Assembly: GCA_949285835.1 (NCBI GenBank)
Contig: CASEAR010000128.1
Span: forward strand, 1-34,725
Length of the DNA stretch: 34,725 nt
Origin: an uncultured Verrucomicrobiota bacterium
Lineage (GTDB): Bacteria > Verrucomicrobiota > Kiritimatiellia > RFP12 > UBA3636
Reading direction: 5' to 3'
This document shows, piece by piece, positions 23,828 through 32,604 of the stretch (positions are counted from its first letter, which is position 1; each line of letters starts with the position of its first letter). Below the pieces are notes generated by a model. It had not been told where the DNA came from. It did not search any database and was given only the letters and a program-made list of their open reading frames with translations. A program made the position numbers and the translations under genes.

Positions 23828-24445
23828 ATGCGCAGTTCTGTCATAATGGTTGCTGCTTTGACGGCAGTATTTGCGTGCGGGTGCGGCACTATGGACGGCG
23901 GCTCCATGTTCAGCGGCAAGTCGGGCGGCAAGTCGAGAAATGTGCGGGAGGCCGAGGAACTCAACCGTGAGGCAAGGCTTGCGGAGCTCGAAGCTTCCGT
24001 TCGAAGGCTCGACAGTGAAATCGCAAATCTCAGCGCGGCCGTGAACGATCAGCTGATTCGCCTTAGAGAGCTTTCCGACACTGTTTCCTCCGAGATGGAC
24101 GCGAGGTCTTCGGATCTGGTCGTTATGCGCAGAGACTTGGAGCAGATGCGCGGAAGCCTGAAGGAGACCGATTCCAGAATATCGGCCCTGCCGGGGAATT
24201 TCCGTAAACTTCTGGATGAACAGCAGAAAAGCATAATGTCTTCGGTAGACGGCAGGATAGCATCCAGAAATCAGTCTTCCGGTCTGTCAGGCGAGTTCTA
24301 CGAGCATGAGGTTAAAAGCGGCGAGACGGTTTCGGAAATCGCACATGCTTACAAGGTTTCGGTGTCTGATATTGTGAGAGCCAACAAGCTTAAGGATGCG
24401 TCATCCATTCGCGTTGGGCAGAAGCTTCTGGTCCCGGTCAGGTGA
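23828..24445 (+). CDS. LysM-domain lipoprotein with coiled coil
   Basis: From ATG 23828 (after GGAGGGAAA) the product is 205 residues. The hydrophobic N-terminus ends FACGC, so Cys19 or Cys17 is the likely lipidated residue; the lipobox is not perfect. Residues about 40-130 form a coiled coil (REAEELNREARLAELEASV and on). The C-terminal LysM domain (about 160-204) reads HEVKSGETVSEIAHAYKVSV then IRVGQKLLVPV, the standard LysM form that binds peptidoglycan. The layout resembles envelope-tethering or cell-division lipoproteins. It follows the TPR gene by ten bases, so co-transcription is probable. Confidence 0.85.
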   Translation: MRSSVIMVAALTAVFACGCGTMDGGSMFSGKSGGKSRNVREAEELNREARLAELEASVRRLDSEIANLSAAVNDQLIRLRELSDTVSSEMDARSSDLVVMRRDLEQMRGSLKETDSRISALPGNFRKLLDEQQKSIMSSVDGRIASRNQSSGLSGEFYEHEVKSGETVSEIAHAYKVSVSDIVRANKLKDASSIRVGQKLLVPVR

Positions 24446-24466
24446 CGTCCGGGACGGGTGTTTTTT
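24431..24466 (+). terminator. Intrinsic terminator after the LysM lipoprotein gene
   Basis: GTCCCGG (24431-24437) pairs with CCGGGAC (24449-24455); the loop contains the stop codon. GGGTG and then six T (24461-24466) follow. The stem overlaps the last codons of the gene, and the U-run is five bases beyond the stem, so it is a fair, not perfect, candidate. Confidence 0.5.
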
Positions 24467-24510
24467 CGTGCGGGTTGTTTTTGAGTTAAAACAGGTACTG
24501 GAGTTGAAAT

Positions 24511-25368
24511 ATGAGTGTTCCTTTCCATGTTGATTTGAACGGCAAGGTTGCGGCAGTTACCGGCGGCGGAGGCATACTTTGCGGCGTAATGTCGAAGGCT
24601 CTGGCAGAGTGCGGGGCCAAAGTGGCGGTGTTGGATCTCAGGCTGGAAGCGGCAGAGAAAACCGCGGACGAAATCCGAAAGGCCGGTTTCATCGCTAAGG
24701 GATTTGCGTGCAACGTCCTTGACAAAGCCAGTCTGGTGGAGGCGGAGAAAGCAATCTCGGCGGAGTTCGGCGATATCGATATCCTCGTAAACGGGGCCGG
24801 CGGAAATCATCCGAAGGGAACGACGTCGGGTGAATACCTTACGCAGGAGGATCTGAAATCGGTACGGGAGGACTTCAAGACCTTTTACGATCTCGATCCG
24901 GACGGCGTGCAGTTCGTTTTCAATTTGAACTTTATCGGGACTCTGCTGCCGACGCAGGTGTTTACCCGGTCCATGGCCGCGCGCGGAAGCGGCGTGGTTC
25001 TGAATGTCTCGTCAATGAACGCATTCACCCCGCTGACAAAAATACCCGCGTACAGCGCGGCAAAGGCGGCAGTCAGTAACTTTACGCAGTGGCTTGCGGT
25101 GCACATGGCCAAGGTGGGTATCAGGGTAAATGCCATTGCTCCCGGGTTTTTCATAACAAATCAGAACCGTGCGCTTTTGACCAACTCGGACGGTTCGCTT
25201 ACAGCGCGCGGCAACAAGGTCATTTCTAATACGCCCATGGGACGTTTCGGTGTTCCGGAGGATCTTACCGGCACCGTTCTCTGGCTTGTGGACGACAATG
25301 GGGCGTCGTTTGTTACCGGCACCGTGATTCCTGTGGACGGCGGATTTAGTTCGTATTCCGGAGTTTAA
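24511..25368 (+). CDS. SDR oxidoreductase, D-mannonate oxidoreductase-like
   Basis: This 285-residue short-chain dehydrogenase has the cofactor loop TGGGGILCG (17-25). NGAGG (94-98) is the family's NAG-like turn, and the catalytic set is Ser168, Tyr181 and Lys185 in NVSSMNAF and YSAAK. The block VGIRVNAIAPGFFITNQNR and the N-rich NLNFIGTLLPTQV resemble the SDR-type fructuronate reductase/D-mannonate oxidoreductase branch (UxuB-like), which reduces fructuronate to mannonate. The expected partner uxuA is not in the window, so the substrate is tentative. CTGGAG sits nine bases before ATG 24511. The family is firm; the substrate is inference. Confidence 0.8.
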   Translation: MSVPFHVDLNGKVAAVTGGGGILCGVMSKALAECGAKVAVLDLRLEAAEKTADEIRKAGFIAKGFACNVLDKASLVEAEKAISAEFGDIDILVNGAGGNHPKGTTSGEYLTQEDLKSVREDFKTFYDLDPDGVQFVFNLNFIGTLLPTQVFTRSMAARGSGVVLNVSSMNAFTPLTKIPAYSAAKAAVSNFTQWLAVHMAKVGIRVNAIAPGFFITNQNRALLTNSDGSLTARGNKVISNTPMGRFGVPEDLTGTVLWLVDDNGASFVTGTVIPVDGGFSSYSGV

Positions 25369-25421
25369 TGTCGGAGTTGGGAACGTTTCACTGATTTTGA
25401 ATATACGGAGTGCAGGACATT

Positions 25422-26699
25422 ATGTTGGACATAAGACTGATTCGAGAGAAGACGGACGAGGTGAGGCGCGGCCTTGAGGCCAGGGGCGCGGATCCGACCG
25501 TGCTCGACGAGATTCTCGCTCTTGACGTCAAACGGCGTGAGCTCGTTTCGGAGGCGGAGGAACTTAAAAGCAGCCGCAATACGGTGTCAAAACAGATCGG
25601 TGTAATTAAAAAACAAGGCGGCGACACGTCGGAACTTCAGGCGCAGATGCGTGCCGTGGGAGAGCGCATTTCTGAACTCGACGGAGAGTCTGCCGGAGTG
25701 GAGGACAAACAGCGGCAGCTCCTTCTCGGTCTTCCCAATCTTCCCGCGCCCGGCGTGGTTCCCGGCGGAAAGGAAAAAAACGAGGTTGTATCTGTTTTTG
25801 GCGAAAAACCGGTCTTTGAAGGCTTCGAACCGAAAAATCATGTGGATTTGTGTCTGTCGCTCGGACTGATTGACTACGAGCGAGGCGTAAAGATGGGCGG
25901 CAATGGTTTCTGGCTGTACAAGGGCGACGGCGCCATGCTGGAATGGGCGCTCCTCTCGTATTTCATAAACGAGCATGTCAAGGACGGCTATACGTTTGTC
26001 CTCCCTCCGCATATGCTCACTTATGAGTGCGGGCTTACTGCGGGACAGTTCCCCAAATTCGAGGAAGACGTCTACCGTATCAGCGGAGATTCGTTCAGAT
26101 TCATGCTGCCCACCGCGGAGACGGCGCTCATAAATCTGTTCCGCGATGAGATCCTTTCCGAGTCCGAGCTGCCGAAACGGCTTTTTGCGTATACTCCATG
26201 CTATAGGAGAGAAGCGGGGACATACCGCGCAAGCGAACGCGGTATGATCAGGGGGCATCAATTCAACAAAGTCGAGATGTTCGGTTATACCAAGCCGGAA
26301 GACAGCGGGGATATGCTGAAGGAGCTTATAACCAAGGCCTGCCGGCTCGTGGAAGGGCTCGGCCTTCACTACCGGCTCAGCAAACTTGCCGCCGGGGACT
26401 GCTCCGCCTCAATGGCCACCACGTACGATGTGGAACTGTGGCTCCCCAGCATGAACGAATACAAGGAATGTTCGTCGGTGTCCAACGCGATGGACTATCA
26501 GGCGAGGAGAGGAAATATACGTTTCCGCAGGGATGCAACCAAGAAAGTGGAATTCCTTCACACCCTGAACGGATCCGGCCTGGCGACAAGCCGCCTGCTG
26601 CCGGCCATTGTGGAGCAGTTCCAGCAGCCGGACGGCGCTGTACGGATTCCGGAGGTTCTTCGTCCGTACATGGGCGGAAAGGAATTTCTCGGCAGGTAA
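25422..26699 (+). CDS. serS: Seryl-tRNA synthetase
   Basis: SerS charges tRNA-Ser and tRNA-Sec with serine. From ATG 25422 (AGGA just upstream; GTG 25410 is an alternative) the product is 425 residues. The N-terminal helical arm (about 1-105) contains ELKSSRNTVSKQIG and a heptad pattern that grips the tRNA. The class II core has the motif 2 segment CYRREAGTYRASERGMIRGHQF. The motif 3 region is HTLNGSGLATSRLLPAIVEQ, and the end RPYMGGKEFL is typical. The gene stands directly before prfB, so two translation factors may be co-expressed. Confidence 0.97.
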   Translation: MLDIRLIREKTDEVRRGLEARGADPTVLDEILALDVKRRELVSEAEELKSSRNTVSKQIGVIKKQGGDTSELQAQMRAVGERISELDGESAGVEDKQRQLLLGLPNLPAPGVVPGGKEKNEVVSVFGEKPVFEGFEPKNHVDLCLSLGLIDYERGVKMGGNGFWLYKGDGAMLEWALLSYFINEHVKDGYTFVLPPHMLTYECGLTAGQFPKFEEDVYRISGDSFRFMLPTAETALINLFRDEILSESELPKRLFAYTPCYRREAGTYRASERGMIRGHQFNKVEMFGYTKPEDSGDMLKELITKACRLVEGLGLHYRLSKLAAGDCSASMATTYDVELWLPSMNEYKECSSVSNAMDYQARRGNIRFRRDATKKVEFLHTLNGSGLATSRLLPAIVEQFQQPDGAVRIPEVLRPYMGGKEFLGR

Positions 26700-26721
26700 C
26701 GGACTGATGTGAGGCAGGTGA

Positions 26722-26785
26722 GCGCCGCCGCGTGCGGCGGCGCGGACGGACGTAATTGATTTTCAAAAATCCCGGTGCGGGATTT
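26722..26785. other. Two hairpins between serS and prfB
   Basis: GCGCCGCCGC (26722-26731) and GCGGCGGCGC (26734-26743) form a perfect inverted repeat with only two central bases. AAATCCCG (26767-26774) and CGGGATTT (26778-26785) form a second, eight-base stem with a GTG loop. Neither is followed by a strong T-run. They may stabilise mRNA ends or modulate read-through from serS into prfB. Confidence 0.5.
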
Positions 26786-26803
26786 ACCTATGGAGTTTAC
26801 AAT

Positions 26804-27962
26804 ATGATTTCTGTGGAAGAAATAGAGCCCAGGCTCGTCCAGTTGCGCAAAGGACTGGTGGAAATGCGAGGTTATCTTTGACATCGATAACCGGAAAAAA
26901 ATACTGGATGAGCTTGAGAGCAGGAGCGCTTCGTCTGACTTCTGGAACGACCAGAATGCAGCGCGTGAGGTGATCGGCAAAACCAACGAGCAGAAGGCGG
27001 TGATCAAGCCGTTTTCGGAGCTTGAGACGGCTGTGGCCGACGCTGAGGTGATGCTGGAACTCGCACTTTCCGAGTCTGACGACGCGGCGAGGTCTTCGGC
27101 GCTTGAGGATACGTCCTCAATGCTTTCTTCCGCTGAAGAGGCGTACGAAAGACTCAAACTTCAGTCCCTCCTTACGGGTCCTCTTGACAGGTGCAACGCG
27201 TATATTTCGCTTCATGCGGGCGCCGGAGGAACCGAATCGTGTGATTGGGCGAGCATGCTTATGCGCATGTATCAGCGTTATTGCGAGAGGGTGGGGTACG
27301 AAGTGGAGGTCGTGGACCTCACCCCTGGCGACGAGGCCGGCATTTCCGCAGCCACGCTCAATATCCGCGGGCACAATGCATACGGATTCATGAAGGCCGA
27401 GCGCGGCGTCCACCGGCTCGTGCGTATCAGTCCTTTCGACGCAAACAAGCGCAGGCACACATCGTTCGTCTCTCTCGACGTTATCGCGGAGCTGGAGGAC
27501 GACGTGGACGTCGAGATAAAGGAGGAGGATCTGGAGATTTCCACCTTCCGCTCCGGCGGAGCAGGCGGACAGCACGTGAACAAAACGGATTCCGCCATAC
27601 GCATACGGCACATCCCTACCGGCATTGTCGTGGGGTGTCAGGCAGAACGTTCGCAGCACAAGAACCGTGCTAAGGCTATGAGCATACTCAAAGCCAAAAT
27701 CTACGAATACGAGCAGGATAAAAAACGGGCTTCACTCGAAAAATTCTACGGAGAAAAAGGCGCTATTGCATGGGGCAGCCAAATCCGCTCCTACGTACTT
27801 CAGCCTTACACCATGGTGAAGGACCTGCGTACCGGCATACAGACCGGCAATGTGCAGGCTGTTCTTGATGGGGACATCGGGCAGTTCATCGACGGGTGGC
27901 TGAAGTGGAAGAGCGCGGGCGGCGTCCCTGTGAAGAGCGCATCCGGCGATGACGACGATTGA
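26804..27962 (+). CDS. prfB: Peptide chain release factor 2, read through a programmed +1 frameshift
   Basis: RF2 releases finished proteins at UGA and UAA. ATG 26804 follows GGAG (26792-26795). The zero frame reads 25 codons, then the slip site CTT-TGA-C at 26876-26882. The UGA is codon 26, as in E. coli. GAGGT (26868-26872) lies three bases before CTT and can act as the internal Shine-Dalgarno that stimulates slipping. Skipping T26879 opens the main frame at GAC 26880 and gives 385 residues in all. The recognition tripeptide SPF (209-211) and the catalytic GGQ (254-256, SGGAGGQHVNK) sit four residues from their E. coli positions. An acidic tail (SASGDDDD) extends the C-terminus. Confidence 0.97.
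26868..26882 (+). promoter_or_regulatory. prfB programmed +1 frameshift site
   Basis: GAGGTTATCTTTGAC combines an internal Shine-Dalgarno (GAGGT), a three-base spacer, the slippery CTT, the UGA stop and a C context. When RF2 is scarce, UGA decoding is slow and the ribosome slips to the +1 frame, making more RF2. This is the canonical autoregulatory RF2 element. Confidence 0.95.
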
Positions 27963-27987
27963 TCCCAGCTTTTGAAGGGAAGGCATT

Positions 27988-28872
27988 ATGCCGCTGTACA
28001 GCATGACGGGTTTCGGAGCCGCCTCCGGCGGCGGAGAGGGTTTCTCCGTATCGGTGGAGATTTCATCCGTAAACCGCAAACAGCTTGATGTGTCTGTGTC
28101 GCTCCCGCACGGCATGAATTCGCTGGAGCAGGAATGCCGGAACCGTATATCCTCCGCTGTGCGCAGGGGCAGGGTGCAATGTTCCGTGGTAATTTCATCC
28201 GAGTCTTCTGCCGGGGCGGCAGGTCGGTTTGACATAGGTGCAATACAATCGTACCTTTGCGATCTTGAAACGGTTTCGGAGAAAATCGGTCTGCTCAACG
28301 ACGTTACGCTCTCTTCGCTTATGGTTCAGCTTGGCGATACCGGAAGATTTGCGCGCGTAATATCTCCCGAAGAGGCCCGGCCTGTCCTCAGCGGCGCTCT
28401 GGATGCCGCTCTGGAGAAACTGACGGAGGCTCGCCGTACGGAAGGCGTGGTGCTTGAGTCGGCGCTTGTTTCGTTTCTCGACGCTATGAAAAATATCAAA
28501 TCTCAGGTGGCGGCACGCGCCCCTGCAGTGCCTGTCCGTTACAGGGACGTTCTCTTGAAACGGATTGAGAATCTAGGCGCCGGCCTTCCGGCCGATAGCG
28601 AAGCGCTAGCACGGGAAGTCGCTTTTTTTGCGGATAAATGCGATATTTCAGAGGAACTCGACAGGCTTGAAGCGCATTTTATCCATTTTTCGAAGGCCAT
28701 GGCTGAGGAGGGGGAGCCTTCCGGACGCATGCTTGATTTCATCTGCCAGGAGATGAGCCGGGAAATCAACACGATAGGATCTAAGGCAAACGATGCCTTC
28801 ATATCTTCCATGGTGCTGGAGTTTAAGTCAAAACTGGAAGCCCTGCGCGAACAGGTGCAGAACGTGGAGTGA
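27988..28872 (+). CDS. yicC: YicC-family endoribonuclease-like protein
   Basis: This 294-residue protein starts MPLYSMTGFGAASG, the family signature (S-M-T-G-F/Y-G), and continues with SVEISSVNRKQLDVSVSLP. The C-terminal DUF1732-like block includes EELDRLEAHFIHFSKAMAE, GRMLDFICQEMSREINTIGSK and the end SSMVLEFKSKLEALREQVQNVE. YicC proteins are endoribonucleases linked to stress and sRNA turnover in E. coli; the same activity is expected but not proven here. GAAGGGAAGG precedes ATG 27988. Only 11 bases separate its stop from the convergent murE stop. Confidence 0.93.
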   Translation: MPLYSMTGFGAASGGGEGFSVSVEISSVNRKQLDVSVSLPHGMNSLEQECRNRISSAVRRGRVQCSVVISSESSAGAAGRFDIGAIQSYLCDLETVSEKIGLLNDVTLSSLMVQLGDTGRFARVISPEEARPVLSGALDAALEKLTEARRTEGVVLESALVSFLDAMKNIKSQVAARAPAVPVRYRDVLLKRIENLGAGLPADSEALAREVAFFADKCDISEELDRLEAHFIHFSKAMAEEGEPSGRMLDFICQEMSREINTIGSKANDAFISSMVLEFKSKLEALREQVQNVE

Positions 28873-28883
28873 TGCGGCTTCTT

Positions 28884-30335
28884 TTAAGGTAAATCCGCGC
28901 AGCCCGCTATTTCCGCCGCGTCGTCGAAATATTCCGTGTGCGTCTTGAATTTTTGACAGGTCTCGTGTCCTTTGCCTGCCACTGCCACGATGTCGCCCGG
29001 GCGGTTGGCAATTTTTGCGGCGAGCCGTATTGCGTCGCGCCTGCTGATGACGGACGTCACGCGCGGGATGCCGCCGGTTTTCTCGGATATTGCCCCCGGG
29101 GGAAGCCCGGAAAGTATGTCCCCAATCACAGCGCCGGGTTCCTCCGATCTTGGATTGTCGGACGTGACTATAAGATAATCCGCGTATTTGTATGCGGCGC
29201 GTCCCATTTCCGGGCGTTTGCCTCTGTCTCTGTCGCCGCCGGCGCCGAACACGATAAATATGCGTCCGGATGAGATTTCACGCAGCGTGCGCAGCAGATT
29301 TTCTATAGCGTCCGGGGTGTGCGCATAGTCTACGAAAAAAGACGCAGGGGAGGCCGGGCAGTGTATTTTTTCGAGCCTTCCCCTCGCCGGAGGAACTTTT
29401 GAAAGAGACTCAAGAGCCTTTTCCGGCGGAATTCCCGTCACGACTGCCATCGAAAATGCGGTCATCGCGTTGAAAATATTGTGCCGTCCGAGCACTTTAA
29501 GCTGCGCGTGGTATTGACGTCCCCTGTAGGATACGTCGAACTCGCTGTGCGTCTCTCCCAGTCGGATTGATGATAATCTGGCGTCAGCTTCCGGAGATTC
29601 TCCGTAAGTGCATATTTTTGCACGGCTGCCGCCCGCCGCGAGGATGTCTCCGAGCAGACGGGCGCCCCACGGCGAGTCTGCATTGATCGCGGCGGGACAC
29701 ATCTGCGGTACAAAAAGCCTGCGCTTTGCCGCGTAATACTGTTCCATTGAGCCGTGATAATCAAGGTGATCCCTTGTGAGATTGGTAAAGCCTGCCGCCC
29801 GGAACCGCGTGCCTGCGGCCCGCTCCTGATCCAATGCGTGGGAAGACATCTCCATGACCGCCGCACCGCATCCGTTGGCGGCCGCCTGAGAAAAAAGGCT
29901 CTGGAGTTCGATTGCGCCGGGAGTGGTGTTTGCCGACGGCGCGAGCCCGTTGTCTGACTCGGGCGGATATGTGCTGCTGCCGATTGTGGAAATCAGGGCG
30001 GCAGGGAAACCGTTATCGGACAATACTGCGCGGAGCATTACGGCTGTCGTAGTTTTGCCGTTGGTGCCCGTCACTGCATAAACATCGAGTTTGCGCGATG
30101 GCCATCCGAACATCGCGCACGAGAGCAGTCCGAGCGCGAGACGTGCATCTTTGACATGTATCCATCCGATTTGAGCGTCTATGAATTCCGTCGGACGCGG
30201 TATTTCCGCAACGACGGCGGATGCTCCGGCCTCCGCCGCCTGCCTTATGTGTGCCAGCCCTTCTTCTCCGGAGTGGGTCGCCGCAAATACGTCTCCGGCG
30301 CGAATGCGCCTTGAATCTGAGCATATGTTTTTCAT
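28884..30335 (-). CDS. murE: UDP-MurNAc-L-Ala-D-Glu:meso-DAP ligase MurE
   Basis: MurE adds the third amino acid to the peptidoglycan stem peptide in the cytosol. The 483-residue protein has the ATP loop TGTNGKTT (89-96). The carbamylated lysine is K204 in AAKRRLF, and RGRLEKIHCP and VDYAHTPDAIENLL are family blocks. The amino-acid-selecting motif is DNPR (393-396), which marks meso-diaminopimelate rather than lysine specificity and fits a Gram-negative wall. Its ATG overlaps the ftsI stop, so the two are coupled. The gene runs into yicC with no room for a further dcw gene; murF, mraY and the rest are elsewhere. Confidence 0.96.
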   Translation of the reverse strand: MKNICSDSRRIRAGDVFAATHSGEEGLAHIRQAAEAGASAVVAEIPRPTEFIDAQIGWIHVKDARLALGLLSCAMFGWPSRKLDVYAVTGTNGKTTTAVMLRAVLSDNGFPAALISTIGSSTYPPESDNGLAPSANTTPGAIELQSLFSQAAANGCGAAVMEMSSHALDQERAAGTRFRAAGFTNLTRDHLDYHGSMEQYYAAKRRLFVPQMCPAAINADSPWGARLLGDILAAGGSRAKICTYGESPEADARLSSIRLGETHSEFDVSYRGRQYHAQLKVLGRHNIFNAMTAFSMAVVTGIPPEKALESLSKVPPARGRLEKIHCPASPASFFVDYAHTPDAIENLLRTLREISSGRIFIVFGAGGDRDRGKRPEMGRAAYKYADYLIVTSDNPRSEEPGAVIGDILSGLPPGAISEKTGGIPRVTSVISRRDAIRLAAKIANRPGDIVAVAGKGHETCQKFKTHTEYFDDAAEIAGCADLP

Positions 30336-32173
30336 GGTTTACCAAGTATGCGCTTGCGGACGTCGCTGTATGTCTCGCCGCTGATTTTCATTTCTTCCTT
30401 CGTAGGAATATTCAAATATCTGGCGGTGTCGTATGCGATTTTTGAAAAAACCGGGGCGGCAACGGTGCCGCCCTGATGAAGCGGTTTCGGAGCCTCCAGT
30501 GTAACCAGGATCACAATTTCAGGCGATTCCGCGGGCAGGAATCCAGCAAACGACGCCCAGTAATCCGTCGAAGAATATCCGCCCGGAACCGGCATCTGCG
30601 AGGTTCCGGTTTTCCCGGCCACATTGTATCCGGAAACAGCCCCCCGCCATCCTGTCCCGACCCCGCGCACGGTGACATTCGTCATCATCGAGCGTATCGT
30701 ATCCGCAGTCGCCTGCGTAATCGGATTGCATACCACGACCGGCCGTATGGCGGGCACCAGAGACTCGCCCGTCATGCTGTCCGTGATGGATTTTACGATG
30801 TATGGCTTCATGCGGATGCCCTTGTTTGCGATCGTGCTGTACAGGGATGCCATCTGTATGCCGGTAACGGATATGCCGTGCCCGATCGCCATGCGTATGG
30901 CCTGAAGATCAGACAGACGCTTCGGCCCGACAAGAATTCCGCTTTCCTCTCCCGGCAGGTCGATTCCGGTTCTGGACCCGAACCCGAAGCTCCTGAGATA
31001 GAAGTCCATGCGTTCTTTGCCGAGCTGTTCTGCGATTATGGACGCCGCTCTGTTGCTCGACTTGGCGAGGGCCGTGGTGGCGTCCACAGGACCGTGAACA
31101 TGGTCGCTGAGAGGCCGTCCTGCATAAAGCCTTTCGGAACAGTCTATTATTGACTGCGATGTGATAATCCCGTCGTTTATGCCTGCGGCGAACGTCGCCA
31201 CTTTCATTATCGATCCCGGATCGTAATTTACCTTTATCGCGGAGTTGCGCACGGCGTCGTCAGAACTATCCCCGTAGGCGCGCCTCGAAAACACCGGACG
31301 CGATGCCATTGCCAGTATCTCGCCCGTGTAAGGCCGCTGTACGATTGCCCAGGCCTTGCGCGGAGAATATTTCTCCATCGCTTCATCCAGATGTTTCTCC
31401 ACGATGAACTGAATTGTGGTGTCGAGCGTGAGGCAGATATCGGCGCCGTTGCGCGGTTCTGTCTTTTTCTTTCTCAGCGAACGTACCTCCCGTCTTCTGG
31501 CGTCCGCCACCCCCAGAATCTCTCCGTCTTCAGGCGTGAGATATTGGTTGAATTTGTACTCCACACCGTCCAGCGCGTTGCTGGAGGCGTTTGCCAGCCC
31601 CACGACATGCGCCATGAGTTCGCCGTACGGATAATATCTCCGGTTGAAGACTTCGACACCGGTACAGCCTTTCAGGATTCTGTTTGTGGTTATTGCTTCG
31701 TAGACGGCCCTGTCCGTCGTTTCGCCGATCACGCAGTACCTGTTGCGTCCGCCTGGCTTGACGGCCTTGTCTATTTTTTCCTCGCTGAATATTCCGAATC
31801 CGGAAAGAATTTTGCCGACTTCATCATGCCTGCCGGCAGGAATCATCACGGAGTCCACAAAAACCCGCCATGTGGGCATGGATACCGCTAAAGGATGCCT
31901 TTGCCCGTTGCGGTCATATATCCCGCCCCGGAAAGCCGTAAAACGCCTGCTGTAGTCTGTAAGCCCTGGTATGTCGTCCGTCATCGCGGATATGCCGGTC
32001 TGCAGTCCGATCATGTGGCAGACAATCGGGATGACAAAAAGGACAAGCGCAAGAAAAAACACCAGAGCCATCCTGCTGTTCTGGCTCTTCAGCTTTTCGG
32101 ACTTGGATCGCTGAACGTACGACTCTCCCGGAACGAACAGCCCGTATATCCACTTGGAAATGACGCGTAACAT
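30332..32173 (-). CDS. ftsI: Division-specific penicillin-binding protein FtsI (PBP3-type)
   Basis: FtsI is the septal transpeptidase, anchored in the inner membrane. The 613-residue protein has one membrane segment (about 36-57, ALVFFLALVLFVIPIVCHMI). A dimerisation domain follows (about 78-240: FRGGIYDRNGQ...). The transpeptidase core has active-site S321-x2-K324 (GSIMKVATF), SSN (372-374) and KTGT (521-524). The C-terminus (about 565-613) is short, with no PASTA domain, unlike Gram-positive and some PVC-type PBPs. It lies 25 bases after the ftsL-like gene and overlaps murE by four bases. All catalytic motifs are intact. Confidence 0.95.
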   Translation of the reverse strand: MLRVISKWIYGLFVPGESYVQRSKSEKLKSQNSRMALVFFLALVLFVIPIVCHMIGLQTGISAMTDDIPGLTDYSRRFTAFRGGIYDRNGQRHPLAVSMPTWRVFVDSVMIPAGRHDEVGKILSGFGIFSEEKIDKAVKPGGRNRYCVIGETTDRAVYEAITTNRILKGCTGVEVFNRRYYPYGELMAHVVGLANASSNALDGVEYKFNQYLTPEDGEILGVADARRREVRSLRKKKTEPRNGADICLTLDTTIQFIVEKHLDEAMEKYSPRKAWAIVQRPYTGEILAMASRPVFSRRAYGDSSDDAVRNSAIKVNYDPGSIMKVATFAAGINDGIITSQSIIDCSERLYAGRPLSDHVHGPVDATTALAKSSNRAASIIAEQLGKERMDFYLRSFGFGSRTGIDLPGEESGILVGPKRLSDLQAIRMAIGHGISVTGIQMASLYSTIANKGIRMKPYIVKSITDSMTGESLVPAIRPVVVCNPITQATADTIRSMMTNVTVRGVGTGWRGAVSGYNVAGKTGTSQMPVPGGYSSTDYWASFAGFLPAESPEIVILVTLEAPKPLHQGGTVAAPVFSKIAYDTARYLNIPTKEEMKISGETYSDVRKRILGKP

Positions 32174-32198
32174 TTACGCCAAATTTCCGCGGCTACGG

Positions 32199-32600
32199 CT
32201 ACAATCCGGCCGTGCCATGCACTGAGCGCTGGTTTACTGCATACGAGTCTTCTGTGCCGGCTCCGAACCTGATGGATGAAGTGCTCACGACCTGAATTTG
32301 ACCAGGTCCCGGGGCAGACATAAGTATACCGTGACGCATAAGCTGCTTTTCAAGATTTTCCAGCTTCACGAGATCGTGCCACTGAATGTTGACACGGGTA
32401 AACTCGTCACGAAGCTCCTTCTGGCGGATTTCTTCGTCCGCTATGCGCGATTGGAGCTCCTCGCAGCTGTTTTTCAGCAGTACGCACGGCACCGTAAGGA
32501 TTATGACGAACAATATGGGGAACACAAAGCGCACCGGCAAAGCCCAGGTGTGCGATGCATAGTCTCTGCGGCGGTTTTTGTTTCTTTTAATTCTGCTCAT
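32199..32600 (-). CDS. ftsL: FtsL-like cell division protein
   Basis: From ATG 32600 the product is 133 residues. A short basic cytoplasmic tail (MSRIKRNKNRRR) leads to one membrane helix (about 22-44, WALPVRFVFPILFVIILTV). A coiled-coil-like segment follows (about 46-80, NSCEELQSRIADEEIRQKEL). This topology, and the place between rsmH and ftsI, is the normal FtsL position; FtsL sequence itself is poorly conserved. FtsL forms the FtsLBQ scaffold that activates FtsWI. Upstream in-frame codons belong to rsmH in another frame and are rejected. rsmH ends four bases before this start. Confidence 0.75.
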   Translation of the reverse strand: MSRIKRNKNRRRDYASHTWALPVRFVFPILFVIILTVPCVLLKNSCEELQSRIADEEIRQKELRDEFTRVNIQWHDLVKLENLEKQLMRHGILMSAPGPGQIQVVSTSSIRFGAGTEDSYAVNQRSVHGTAGL

Positions 32601-32604
32601 AAAT

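Noticed and set aside
26876..26882. Frameshift mutation or pseudogene call for prfB
   Set aside because: The stop, slip codon, internal Shine-Dalgarno and spacing match the known programmed RF2 frameshift exactly.
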